DNA of 57,238 nucleotides from Phascolarctobacterium_A sp902463975 (GCF_902463975.1 NZ_CABQHJ010000017.1:1-57238), one strand, 5' to 3'; numbered from the stretch's first letter, positions 25,187 to 33,008 are shown. Numbers and translations: made by a program. The notes: generated from the letters alone by a model not told the origin.

Positions 25187-25939
25187 TTAAAACTGCGGAT
25201 ACTCCCGATAACCTACCTCTGCCAGGTATAAACCCTGTGCCGGAGCAGGCTCGTTCAGAAATTCACAGCGCTGTGCCGTCAGCTCGGCGGCAAAATCCTG
25301 CACCGTACGCTTGCACATTCCCACCTGTACCAGGGACCAGACTATGTTGCGTACCATGTGATACAAAAAGCCGTCACCGCTGATGCGGAAAAGAATCTCT
25401 TCTCCCTGCTGCTGCCACTTGGCAGCATAAATTGTTTTTATCGGCGAAGTATCTACGCTGCCGCTGCTGCGGAAAGCACTGAAATCATGCGTTCCCAGCA
25501 GCAGCTCAGCCGCCTCATTCATAGCCTTCAGATTAAGCTGCTGACGCAGCTGCCAGGCATAACGCACCATAAAGGGATTGACGTGCTCATTGACAAGCAG
25601 CTTGTAATGATACGTCTTCCACTGTGCGCTGAAGCGTGCGTGAAAGCCTTCCGGCATCTCCTCGGCGTTCACAACCACGATATCCTCCGGCAGCAGGCTT
25701 GCCGCCGCACGCACCAGATTAGCACAGGGAATGCGACCATTCGTAGTAAAGGTCACCGTCTGTGCCAAAGCATGTACCCCGGCATCCGTGCGCCCACTGC
25801 CTGCGGTTACTACTTTTTCGCCGCACAGCATAGTCAACACTTCTTCCAGCACATTTTGCACCGTCTGCACGTTTTTCTGCTTCTGAAAGCCATGATAGGC
25901 ACTGCCGTCATAGGCTACAACCAGCTTTATTGTACGCAT
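25187..25939 (-). CDS. truA: tRNA pseudouridine synthase A
   Basis: A 250-residue enzyme that makes pseudouridine at tRNA positions 38-40. It has the N-terminal VAYDGSAYHGFQKQ and the catalytic motif GRTDAGVHA, plus FLYHMVRNIVWSL. It overlaps ecfT by 13 bases and follows the ECF energising module, the common Firmicutes order. Confidence 0.96.
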   Translation of the reverse strand: MRTIKLVVAYDGSAYHGFQKQKNVQTVQNVLEEVLTMLCGEKVVTAGSGRTDAGVHALAQTVTFTTNGRIPCANLVRAAASLLPEDIVVVNAEEMPEGFHARFSAQWKTYHYKLLVNEHVNPFMVRYAWQLRQQLNLKAMNEAAELLLGTHDFSAFRSSGSVDTSPIKTIYAAKWQQQGEEILFRISGDGFLYHMVRNIVWSLVQVGMCKRTVQDFAAELTAQRCEFLNEPAPAQGLYLAEVGYREYPQF

Positions 25940-26742
25940 ACGTTCCCCCAGCGCAATACTGCGAGGCCAACCGCCAGTATAATAATCAAAGCAAAGGCCA
26001 GGTAATCGCGGCCGGCATATGCCAGCTCATGCATGCGTGTACGTCCTTCACCGCCGCGATAGCAGCGAGCTTCCATTGCAACAGCCAATTCATCGGCACG
26101 GCGGAAGGCACTGATAAACAGCGGTACCAAAAGCGGCAGCATATTTTTCATTCTCTGGAAAATATTACCGCTGGCAAAATCAGCGCCGCGAGAGGTCTGT
26201 GCCTTCATAATGCGGTCTGTTTCATCCAATAATGTAGGAATAAAGCGCAAAGCAATGGTCATCATCATAGCCAGCTCATGCGCAGGAACACCCAGCTTTT
26301 TGAACGGACGCAGCAGATTTTCAATACCGTCAGTCAATACAATCGGTGATGTCGTAAAGGTAAGCACCGAAGAAAACAGCAGCAGCAGAATCAGGCGAAC
26401 TGCCATCTTTACGCCCATATCGATGCCTTCGGCAGTTACGCTCAAAAACTTCCAGGTAAAAACAATATGCTCACCAGGAGCGGTAAACATATGAATCAGC
26501 ATCGTCAGAATAACAATAATCCAGATAGGCTTCAGTGATTTGAAGACCAGCATCCACGGTACTCTTGAAATAAGAATCACCACAGCTGCAAAGGCGGTCA
26601 AAATGCCATAGGCCAACGGCGTTACCGCAAAGAAAATAGCAATAATATAAATCAAGGTAGCCAACAGCTTAGTACGCGGATCAAGCTTATGGATAAAGGA
26701 GTTACCGGGGAAATATTGTCCTAAGGTTATATCTGTCAGCAT
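25927..26742 (-). CDS. ecfT: ECF transporter transmembrane component EcfT
   Basis: The 271-residue membrane scaffold of the general ECF vitamin transporter. It has several hydrophobic segments and the two cytoplasmic coupling motifs: SRG in AQTSRGADF and ARCYRG in MEARCYRGGEG, which contact the ATPases. I choose the ATG at 26742, which overlaps the ecfA2 stop (TAATG) behind GGGGTGG; an upstream GTG is less well placed. It would serve BioY and other S components encoded elsewhere. Confidence 0.95.
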   Translation of the reverse strand: MLTDITLGQYFPGNSFIHKLDPRTKLLATLIYIIAIFFAVTPLAYGILTAFAAVVILISRVPWMLVFKSLKPIWIIVILTMLIHMFTAPGEHIVFTWKFLSVTAEGIDMGVKMAVRLILLLLFSSVLTFTTSPIVLTDGIENLLRPFKKLGVPAHELAMMMTIALRFIPTLLDETDRIMKAQTSRGADFASGNIFQRMKNMLPLLVPLFISAFRRADELAVAMEARCYRGGEGRTRMHELAYAGRDYLAFALIIILAVGLAVLRWGNVCVQ

Positions 26743-27599
26743 TATTTCCACCCCTTTGCTTGCTTAATCGCCTTGACCAGGCTCATATCGTCTTTAATGT
26801 TCTCTTTCACTGCCAGGCCGTTTTTGCGCAGTAAATCCGCCAGCTTGTAAACCTGCGGCACATCTACGCCAACCTTGACCAGCTCATCGGCATGCTGCTT
26901 GAAAATATCTGCGGGAGTGCCGTCGAACAGCACCTTGCCGGCGTTGATAACCAGCAGGCGGTCAGCATATTTTACTGCCTCCTCCATGCTGTGCGTTACC
27001 AGCACAATCGCAATACCGCGACTTTTGTGCAGCGACATGATTTCCTTGAATACTGCATTGCGGCTACGCGGGTCCAGGCCTGCGGAAGGCTCGTCCAATA
27101 CCAGATAATCAGGGTTCATCGCAACTACGCCGGCAATAGCTACACGGCGCATCTGGCCGCCGCTCAGCTGAAAGGGAGAGCGCTGCGCATAGGTATCATA
27201 ATCCAGGCCGACGAAGGCCATAGCCTCACGCACCTGCTTTTCTACCTCATCCTCGGCAAAGCCTTTATTGCGCGGACCGAAAGCGATATCCTCGAAAACA
27301 GTTTCCGCAAACAGCTGATGCTCCGGATATTGAAATACCATGCCAACCTGCTGGCGTGCAGTCTTGGCTTCCGCCCCCTTGGCAGTAATATCAATGTCAT
27401 CAATGCTTGCACTGCCCTTATCAGGCTTCAGCAAGCCGTTTAAATGCTGTACTAAGGTAGACTTGCCGCTGCCGGTGTGTCCTATAATGGCAACTATTTC
27501 GCCCTTGGAAATCTCCAACGACACATCATTGAGTGCCAGGCGTTCAAATGGCGTACTCTTGGAATATGTATGATATATATTAGAAAGTTTTATTGACAT
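26742..27599 (-). CDS. ecfA2: ECF transporter ATPase EcfA2
   Basis: A 285-residue ABC ATPase: Walker A GHTGSGKST (residues 40-48), Q-loop VFQYPEHQLF, signature LSGGQMRR, Walker B and D-loop VLDEPSAGLDP, and the switch His in VTHSM. It pairs with EcfA1 to power EcfT. Its start overlaps the ecfA1 stop by ten bases. Confidence 0.96.
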   Translation of the reverse strand: MSIKLSNIYHTYSKSTPFERLALNDVSLEISKGEIVAIIGHTGSGKSTLVQHLNGLLKPDKGSASIDDIDITAKGAEAKTARQQVGMVFQYPEHQLFAETVFEDIAFGPRNKGFAEDEVEKQVREAMAFVGLDYDTYAQRSPFQLSGGQMRRVAIAGVVAMNPDYLVLDEPSAGLDPRSRNAVFKEIMSLHKSRGIAIVLVTHSMEEAVKYADRLLVINAGKVLFDGTPADIFKQHADELVKVGVDVPQVYKLADLLRKNGLAVKENIKDDMSLVKAIKQAKGWK

Positions 27600-28414
27600 A
27601 ATGCCTGCGCCAGCTCCTCATCTGTAATAATATCCTGCGGCAGCTTTACACCGCTTTTGCGCAGCTCACTGGCTACCTTCGCCGCCAGCGGAGCCTCCAG
27701 GCCCAAAGCCTCCAGCTCATCTACCCTGCTGAAAACCTCACGCGGAGTACCCATAAATCTGATATGACCTTTTTCCATAACAACTACGCGGTCAGCAGCC
27801 AGTGCTTCCACCATGTAGTGCGTAATATAAACTATAGTCATCTTTTTTTCTTCATTAAGCTTGCGTACAGTGCCAACAATTTCCTTGCGTCCCTGCGGAT
27901 CAAGCATCGCTGTCGGCTCGTCCAGCACAATGCATTCCGGCTGCAGCGCCAGAATACCTGCTATAGCCACACGCTGCTTCTGGCCGCCGCTCAAAAGATG
28001 CGGTGCATGCTTGGCATATTCCGTCATGCCTACAGCAGCTAATGAATCTGCTACACGCTGCGGTATTTCCTGTCCCGGTACACCGATATTTTCCGGGCCG
28101 AAGGCCACATCCTCTTCCACAATCGCAGCAACTATCTGGTTGTCGGGATTTTGGAACACCATACCAACCTTTTGGCGGATATCCCACATTTTGTTTTCAT
28201 CTTCAGTATCCATGCCATCTACCAGCACAGTGCCGTCTGTCGGCAGCAGCAAAGCGTTCAAATGACGTGCCAGCGTAGATTTACCGCTGCCGTTAGCGCC
28301 GATAACAGCAACAAATTCGCCCTGCTTAATCTCCAGGCTTACGCCGTCCAGTGCCCTTACCTCGTTGCCATCAGCATCTGTATAGTAATGCTTCAAATTC
28401 TTTATACTAATCAC
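27590..28414 (-). CDS. ecfA1: ECF transporter ATPase EcfA1
   Basis: A 274-residue ABC ATPase: Walker A GANGSGKST (39-47), Q-loop VFQNPDNQIV, signature LSGGQKQR, Walker B VLDEPTAMLDP and switch YITHYM. The start is a GTG at 28414 with GGAGG seven bases upstream. It heads the ecfA1-ecfA2-ecfT-truA operon and is preceded by a promoter whose -35 lies in a BirA-type palindrome, so biotin control of this general module is predicted. Confidence 0.96.
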   Translation of the reverse strand: MISIKNLKHYYTDADGNEVRALDGVSLEIKQGEFVAVIGANGSGKSTLARHLNALLLPTDGTVLVDGMDTEDENKMWDIRQKVGMVFQNPDNQIVAAIVEEDVAFGPENIGVPGQEIPQRVADSLAAVGMTEYAKHAPHLLSGGQKQRVAIAGILALQPECIVLDEPTAMLDPQGRKEIVGTVRKLNEEKKMTIVYITHYMVEALAADRVVVMEKGHIRFMGTPREVFSRVDELEALGLEAPLAAKVASELRKSGVKLPQDIITDEELAQALCQ

Positions 28415-28449
28415 AACAGTGCCTCCATCATAAATTCGTGTACTTACTA

Positions 28450-28478
28450 ATTATATACGCGATAAAAAGATTAGTCAA
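28450..28478 (-). promoter_or_regulatory. ecfA1 promoter
   Basis: TTGACT (28473-28478), 17 bases, TATAAT (28450-28455) on the minus strand, about 35 bases before the GTG start. Confidence 0.88.
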
Positions 28479-28503
28479 CCGCATTTTCTTTTACGGTTAA
28501 CCA
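28471..28503. promoter_or_regulatory. BirA-type operator of the ECF operon
   Basis: TTAGTCAACC, 14 bases, GGTTAACCA on the plus strand. It is the same palindrome as at bioY, with one extra spacer base, and again embeds the -35 box. Confidence 0.85.
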
Positions 28504-28808
28504 TAATGATAAAAAAGTAAACCATAAACTCTCAAGCACGTTTACGGCTTATTTTTATAAATCAAAACGTTCAATTTTAATGCCAGCAAAGCAACACGAG
28601 CTTTAGAAAACGAGAAAACAGCCTGCAGGGGATATTGCAGGCTGCCTCTCTTAGGAAAGCTGTTTATGATGAATTTGATGGGAAGGGTGTAGCAACTTCT
28701 TGCTACACTCATAGTATACTATATTGCTGTGACATAGCAAGGGCAAAGTTTTGAAGAAATCGTGAATAAAATTCCTGTATGAACTATTGCTATATTATAA
28801 GTTTATTC
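28504..28808. other. Intergenic stretch between the ECF promoter and yccF
   Basis: About 300 bases without a gene I can support. It holds the yccF terminator (28613-28645) and a perfect 9-bp hairpin GTGTAGCAA CTTC TTGCTACAC at 28687-28708 that has no T-run on either strand. Confidence 0.5.
28613..28645 (-). terminator. Probable terminator downstream of yccF
   Basis: AGCCTGCA / TGCAGGCT-type stem with an ATATCCCC loop followed by GTTTTC on the minus strand; about 165 bases after the yccF stop. Confidence 0.6.
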
Positions 28809-29174
28809 TTAATTATCTACAATTTGTGCTCCAAACGGCAGCAGTGCCAGCTTAGCCAGCTTAAAATGCTGCATACCGAAGGGAATGCCGATAATCGTGC
28901 AGCACAGAATCACAGCAAAAACAGCATGCGTAATTGCCAGTTCGATACCACCAAAAATCAGCCAAAAAATATTTAACAGCAATGAGGTTGTTTCGCCGCT
29001 CAAAACTACGTCCTTACCAAAGGGGAAGAAGCTCAAGCGTCCCAGCTTAAAGCACTGCAGTCCTACCGGAATACCGATAATCGTCAAACACCATAACAGA
29101 CCTACCAGATACCAGATAATGCCTGCTAAAATACCGCCAAATAAAAACCAGATAATATTACCGATAATGCTCAT
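28809..29174 (-). CDS. YccF domain-containing inner-membrane protein
   Basis: A 121-residue membrane protein made of two YccF repeats, each with a hydrophobic helix followed by CxTIIGIPxGxQxFKL (residues about 30-45 and 90-105) and a PFG motif. YccF proteins are widespread and of unknown function. I choose the ATG at 29174, with AAAGGAAG seven bases upstream; the upstream ATG extension of 13 residues lacks a ribosome site. It is monocistronic. Confidence 0.87.
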   Translation of the reverse strand: MSIIGNIIWFLFGGILAGIIWYLVGLLWCLTIIGIPVGLQCFKLGRLSFFPFGKDVVLSGETTSLLLNIFWLIFGGIELAITHAVFAVILCCTIIGIPFGMQHFKLAKLALLPFGAQIVDN

Positions 29175-29325
29175 TGCGCACTTCCTTTCATCTACTGACA
29201 AACCAACCGTCACACCGAAAAATATACACGTAGTTGGTTACTGATACATTTGATTTAAAAGATTGTAAGTAATCTCTCTAAGGCTAGTTTAGCATACCGC
29301 TAACTTTTGTGCAAGCGCAAAGGCA

Positions 29326-29368
29326 AGCGGCACTGTGGGAACTCTGGGGAGAGTCTCACAGTGCCGCT
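29326..29368 (-). repeat. Conserved 3' hairpin of alsT copy 1
   Basis: A 12-bp perfect outer stem (AGCGGCACTGTG / CACAGTGCCGCT), an internal loop, and an inner ACTCT/AGAGT stem with a four-base loop. It lies 28 bases past the stop of the first alsT. No clear T-run follows on the minus strand. The same element occurs after alsT copy 2. Confidence 0.75.
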
Positions 29369-29395
29369 GCACTATATTAAATTAAATGGGATAAC

Positions 29396-30775
29396 TTAAT
29401 GATTGCTTTCTTCGGCTAATTTTGCCGGAACCAGCTCAGATTCTTCCTTGAGATGTTGTTGATATGCTTTAGTTTCAGCAACAACTACACCGGAAAGTGC
29501 AACCAGTGCGATAAGGTTAGGCAGAGCCATCAGACCGTTAACGATATCGGACATAACCCAGATTTCTTCCAGCTTCAGGAACGGGCCAACAGCTACAAGA
29601 ATAATGAAACCGATGCGATACGGAAGAATTGCTTTAACACCCATCAGATATTCTACACAACGTTCGCCGTAGTAGTTCCAGCCAAGGATAGTAGTGAAGG
29701 CGAAGAGCACCAGGCCAACCAACAGTAACCAAGTACCAAAGGCAGGGAATGCAGAGCTGAAGGCTGCATTAGTCATGGCAGCACCATTGAGATCGCCGTT
29801 CCAAACGCCGGTAACAATCAAGGACAAACCGGTCATGGTGCAGATGATGATAGTATCAATGAAGGTACCGGTCATGGAAACCAGACCTTGTTCAGCAGGC
29901 CAATGAGTTTTGGCAGCAGCTGCTACGATAGGAGCAGAGCCTAAGCCGGATTCGTTAGAGAATACGCCGCGGGCAACGCCATTACGCATCGCCAGCATAA
30001 CAGTTGCTCCAAGGAAACCGCCCTGTGCAGCAGTAGTAGTGAAAGCGCTTTCAATAACCAGTGCGATAGCGCCCGGAACCTGGTCCGCAAAGCTAACTAA
30101 AATGCCCAAGGTAGTAAAGAAGTAAATTACTGCCATGCCGGGAACAACCTTAGAAGAAACATTAGAGATAGATTTCAGACCGCCGATGGTTACAGCAGCA
30201 ACCAATACGGTAAGAGCAATACCGGTGTAGATAACCGGGATACCAACAGAGATTTTGGTAATCTCAACAATGGAGTTTACCTGAGCAAAGGTACCTACGC
30301 CGAAGTATGCGCACATGATACCGAAGACACAGAACATAATTGCCAATGGTTTATATTGCTTGCCAAGACCGTTTTGAATGTAATACATCGGACCGCCGGA
30401 GATATTGCCGTTAGCGTCGACAGTACGATATTTTACAGCCAGCAGGCATTCCGCATATTTGGTTGCCATACCGAAGAAGGCAGCCAACCACATCCAGAAC
30501 AAAGCACCGGGACCACCGGCCTTAATTGCGGTAGCAACACCAACAATGTTACCGGTACCAACAGTTGCAGCAAGAGCGGTACACAGTGCTTTAAAGCTGT
30601 TTACGTCACCATGACCTTCATTCTTAGCACAGAAGATAAGCTTCAATGCCTGCGGCAGCTTCAATACCTGCAGCAAGCCTAAACGAATAGTCAGCATAAT
30701 GCCGGTACCTACAAGCAGCACCAGTAGTGGCGGACCCCAGACAAACGAATCAATTGCATTCAATGTTTCCAACAT
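29396..30775 (-). CDS. Alanine/glycine:cation symporter (AgcS/AlsT family), copy 1
   Basis: A 459-residue sodium-coupled amino-acid carrier with about ten membrane segments. Family patterns include GTGNIVGVATAIKAGGPGALFWMW, KYRTVDANGNISGGPMYYI and FSNESGLGSAPIVAAAAKT. I choose the ATG at 30775 (MLETLNAID) with GAGGGG upstream. A tandem glycine riboswitch in its leader indicates that glycine is the relevant substrate or signal. A very similar paralogue lies immediately upstream, so the pair is a tandem duplication including regulatory DNA. Confidence 0.95.
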   Translation of the reverse strand: MLETLNAIDSFVWGPPLLVLLVGTGIMLTIRLGLLQVLKLPQALKLIFCAKNEGHGDVNSFKALCTALAATVGTGNIVGVATAIKAGGPGALFWMWLAAFFGMATKYAECLLAVKYRTVDANGNISGGPMYYIQNGLGKQYKPLAIMFCVFGIMCAYFGVGTFAQVNSIVEITKISVGIPVIYTGIALTVLVAAVTIGGLKSISNVSSKVVPGMAVIYFFTTLGILVSFADQVPGAIALVIESAFTTTAAQGGFLGATVMLAMRNGVARGVFSNESGLGSAPIVAAAAKTHWPAEQGLVSMTGTFIDTIIICTMTGLSLIVTGVWNGDLNGAAMTNAAFSSAFPAFGTWLLLVGLVLFAFTTILGWNYYGERCVEYLMGVKAILPYRIGFIILVAVGPFLKLEEIWVMSDIVNGLMALPNLIALVALSGVVVAETKAYQQHLKEESELVPAKLAEESNH

Positions 30776-30810
30776 GATGATTTCCCCTCTCATTTTTAAA
30801 GTTCCCTAAG

Positions 30811-31062
30811 TAAATAAAAAGCCAGAGTATATTATCTGATACTCTGGTTTGTCAGCGGCCCTGATAGCTGTACTATCATCATGGTTTTGCTCTGTCCACT
30901 GGCCTGAGAGATAAGGATGTAAATAAGCACATCTTTGCACCTTCGGCGCCCATTTAAGGGACTCTCCAGAGTTGTGTCTGTACACGGTTCTTGCTTTTTA
31001 TAAGCACCTGAGAGTTTTTGCTCCTTCGGTAGGCATTGCCTTCTCCTATGTACTTCATCCAC
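30811..31062 (-). ncRNA. Tandem glycine riboswitch with terminator, alsT copy 1
   Basis: The minus strand shows two glycine aptamers in series: aptamer 1 (GGAGAAGGC ... ACCGAAGGAGCAA ... CTCTCAGG) and aptamer 2 (CTGGAGAGTCCC ... GCGCCGAAGGTGCAA ... CTCTCAGGCC ... GGACAGAG). A hairpin CCAGAGTAT / ATACTCTGG at 30822-30847 followed by TTTTTATTT forms the expression platform. The terminator 5' arm CCAGAGT is complementary to ACTCTGG in the aptamer-2 P1 strand, so ligand-free RNA can form an antiterminator. Confidence 0.95.
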
Positions 31063-31084
31063 TCACTATTTACTTATGTATCTG

Positions 31085-31112
31085 ATTATAGCACATATTA
31101 AACAAATTTCAA
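31085..31112 (-). promoter_or_regulatory. Promoter of alsT copy 1
   Basis: TTGAAA (31107-31112), 16 bases, TATAAT (31085-31090) on the minus strand, directly upstream of the riboswitch. Confidence 0.8.
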
Positions 31113-31121
31113 GAGCTTACA

Positions 31122-31145
31122 GCAATGTATACACGCATACATTGC
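31122..31145. promoter_or_regulatory. Palindromic operator upstream of alsT copy 1
   Basis: GCAATGTAT, ACACGC, ATACATTGC: a perfect 9-bp palindrome centred about 55 bases upstream of the predicted transcription start. Its core ATGTATACACGMATACAT recurs before alsT copy 2. Confidence 0.75.
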
Positions 31146-31190
31146 AAACTGTAAACTAAAGTATATTTATTGATTTTTTTAACAACAAAA

Positions 31191-31230
31191 CGGCGCTGTG
31201 GGAACTCTGGGGAGAGTCGCACAACGCCGC
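31191..31230 (-). repeat. Conserved 3' hairpin (and likely terminator) of alsT copy 2
   Basis: The same architecture as after copy 1: outer stem CGGCGTTGTG / CACAGCGCCG in the minus RNA (one G-U), identical inner GACTCTCCCCAGAGTTCCCAC, and here a T-rich tail GTTTTGTTGTT. It lies about 30 bases past the stop of the second alsT. Confidence 0.78.
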
Positions 31231-31261
31231 TTTGCTATATAAAATGAAATATCAGGCTTAC

Positions 31262-32608
31262 TTATTTATCCTTTTGTTCATCCAAATGCTTCTGATAAGC
31301 CTTGGTTTCGGCAACAACTACGCCGGACAAAGCAATCAGTGCAATTAAGTTAGGAATAGCCATCAGGCCGTTAACAATATCCGCCAAAACCCAAATCTCT
31401 TCCAGCTTCAGGAAGGGACCGCAGGCAATCAAGCAGATGAAGATGATGCGGTACGGCAGAATTGCCTTAACACCCATCAGATATTCTACACAGCGTTCGC
31501 CGTAATAGTTCCAGCCAAGGATAGTGGTGAAAGCAAAGAGTACAAGGCCAACCAACAGTAGAATGCTGCCAAATGCAGGGAACGCCATGGTGAAGGCAGA
31601 TTCAGTCATTGCAGCACCGTTCAGAGGTCCGCACCATACACCGCTGACAACCAGAGACAAGCCGGTCAGAGTACAAATAATGATAGTATCAATAAAAGTA
31701 CCGGTCATAGAAATCAAGCCTTGCTCTGCAGCCCATTTGGTTTTAGCAGCAGCAGCAACGATAGGAGCAGAACCTAAACCGGATTCGTTGGAGAATACGC
31801 CGCGGGCAACACCACTGCGCATTGCCAGCATAACGGTTGCACCAAGGAAACCGCCTTGAGCAGCAGTCGGAGTGAAAGCAGAATTTAATACAGTTGCGAT
31901 TGCAGCAGGAACCTGGTCTGCAAAAACAATCATGATACCAACAGTAGTCAAAAAGTACAGCATAGCCATAGCAGGAACTACCTTTGCAGCAACAGTTGCA
32001 ATGGATTTCAAACCGCCGATGGTTACAGCAGCAACAACTACAGTCAGAGCAATACCGGTGTAAACAACAGGAATACCTGCAGAAATCTGGGTAATTTCAA
32101 CAATGGAGTTTACCTGAGCAAAGGTACCGATACCAAAGTATGCGCACAGAATACCGAATACAGCAAACATAACAGCAAGCGGTTTGTATTTTTTGCCCAA
32201 GCCATTTTCAATGTAGTACATCGGGCCGCCGGAAATATTGCCGTTAGCATCAACAGTACGATATTTTACAGCCAGCAGACATTCGGAATATTTGGTTGCC
32301 ATACCGAAGAAGGCTGCCATCCACATCCAGAACAGTGCGCCCGGACCACCTGCTTTAATTGCAGTTGCAACACCAACGATGTTACCGGTACCAACGGTTG
32401 CAGCAAGCGCGGTGCACAGTGCTTTAAAGCTGTTTACGTCACCGCTGCCATCGTTCTTAGCACTGAAGATCAGGCCCAAAGCCTGTGGCAGCTTGAAAAC
32501 CTGCAGCAGCTTCAGACGGAAGGTCAGCAGAATACCGGTACCAACCAAAAGTACCAGAAGCGGCGGGCCCCAGACAAACGCATCAATTTCATTCAAAATT
32601 TCCAACAT
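31262..32608 (-). CDS. Alanine/glycine:cation symporter (AgcS/AlsT family), copy 2
   Basis: A 448-residue paralogue of the downstream symporter, nearly collinear with it (same GTGNIVGVATAIKAGGPGALFWMW and FSNESGLGSAPIVAAAAKT motifs), diverging mainly in scattered positions and at the C terminus, where it ends HLDEQKDK. AAGGGAG precedes the ATG at 32608. It also has a tandem glycine riboswitch, its own promoter and a 3' hairpin, so the two copies are separate transcription units rather than one operon. Confidence 0.95.
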   Translation of the reverse strand: MLEILNEIDAFVWGPPLLVLLVGTGILLTFRLKLLQVFKLPQALGLIFSAKNDGSGDVNSFKALCTALAATVGTGNIVGVATAIKAGGPGALFWMWMAAFFGMATKYSECLLAVKYRTVDANGNISGGPMYYIENGLGKKYKPLAVMFAVFGILCAYFGIGTFAQVNSIVEITQISAGIPVVYTGIALTVVVAAVTIGGLKSIATVAAKVVPAMAMLYFLTTVGIMIVFADQVPAAIATVLNSAFTPTAAQGGFLGATVMLAMRSGVARGVFSNESGLGSAPIVAAAAKTKWAAEQGLISMTGTFIDTIIICTLTGLSLVVSGVWCGPLNGAAMTESAFTMAFPAFGSILLLVGLVLFAFTTILGWNYYGERCVEYLMGVKAILPYRIIFICLIACGPFLKLEEIWVLADIVNGLMAIPNLIALIALSGVVVAETKAYQKHLDEQKDK

Positions 32609-32653
32609 GATTAAAACATCTCCCTTTTAGTTCCCATTAATTATTTATAAGCA

Positions 32654-32925
32654 AATAAAAAACCGGAGTATACAAAAAATACTCCGGTAAAAGTCAATGA
32701 CATATGATAGGCAATAGCGCCATCACATAAGCTTTGCTCTGTCCACTGGCCTGAGAGATAAGGACGTTTCTGAAATTCAGAAGACATCTTTGCACCTTCG
32801 GCGCCCATTTAAGGGACTCTCCAGAGTTGTGTCAGCATACGGTTCCTGCTTAAAATTAAGCACCTGAGAGTTTTGCTCCTTCGGTAGGCAGTGCCTTCTC
32901 CCATATACATCATCCACTCGTTATT
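32654..32925 (-). ncRNA. Tandem glycine riboswitch with terminator, alsT copy 2
   Basis: Two glycine aptamers as before copy 1 (ACCGAAGGAGCAA, CTCTCAGG; GCGCCGAAGGTGCAA, CTCTCAGGCC, GGACAGAG), then a hairpin ACCGGAGTAT / ATACTCCGGT at 32662-32688 followed by TTTTTTATTT. The terminator arm CCGGAGT still pairs with ACTCTGG of aptamer 2 through one G-U pair. Confidence 0.95.
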
Positions 32926-32939
32926 TACTTATGTACGCT

Positions 32940-32967
32940 ATTATAACACACTTTTTGAAGAACGCAA
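32940..32967 (-). promoter_or_regulatory. Promoter of alsT copy 2
   Basis: TTGCGT (32962-32967), 16 bases, TATAAT (32940-32945) on the minus strand. Confidence 0.8.
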
Positions 32968-32986
32968 GCCTTTTTTTAACAATTTT

Positions 32987-33008
32987 TTATGTATACACGA
33001 ATACATAA
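32987..33008. promoter_or_regulatory. Palindromic operator upstream of alsT copy 2
   Basis: TTATGTAT, ACACGA, ATACATAA: a perfect 8-bp palindrome centred about 64 bases upstream of the predicted start, sharing the core of the copy 1 operator. Confidence 0.75.

Noticed and set aside
30832..31062. 76-codon minus-strand ORF upstream of alsT copy 1
   Set aside because: It lies wholly within the tandem glycine riboswitch and its terminator.
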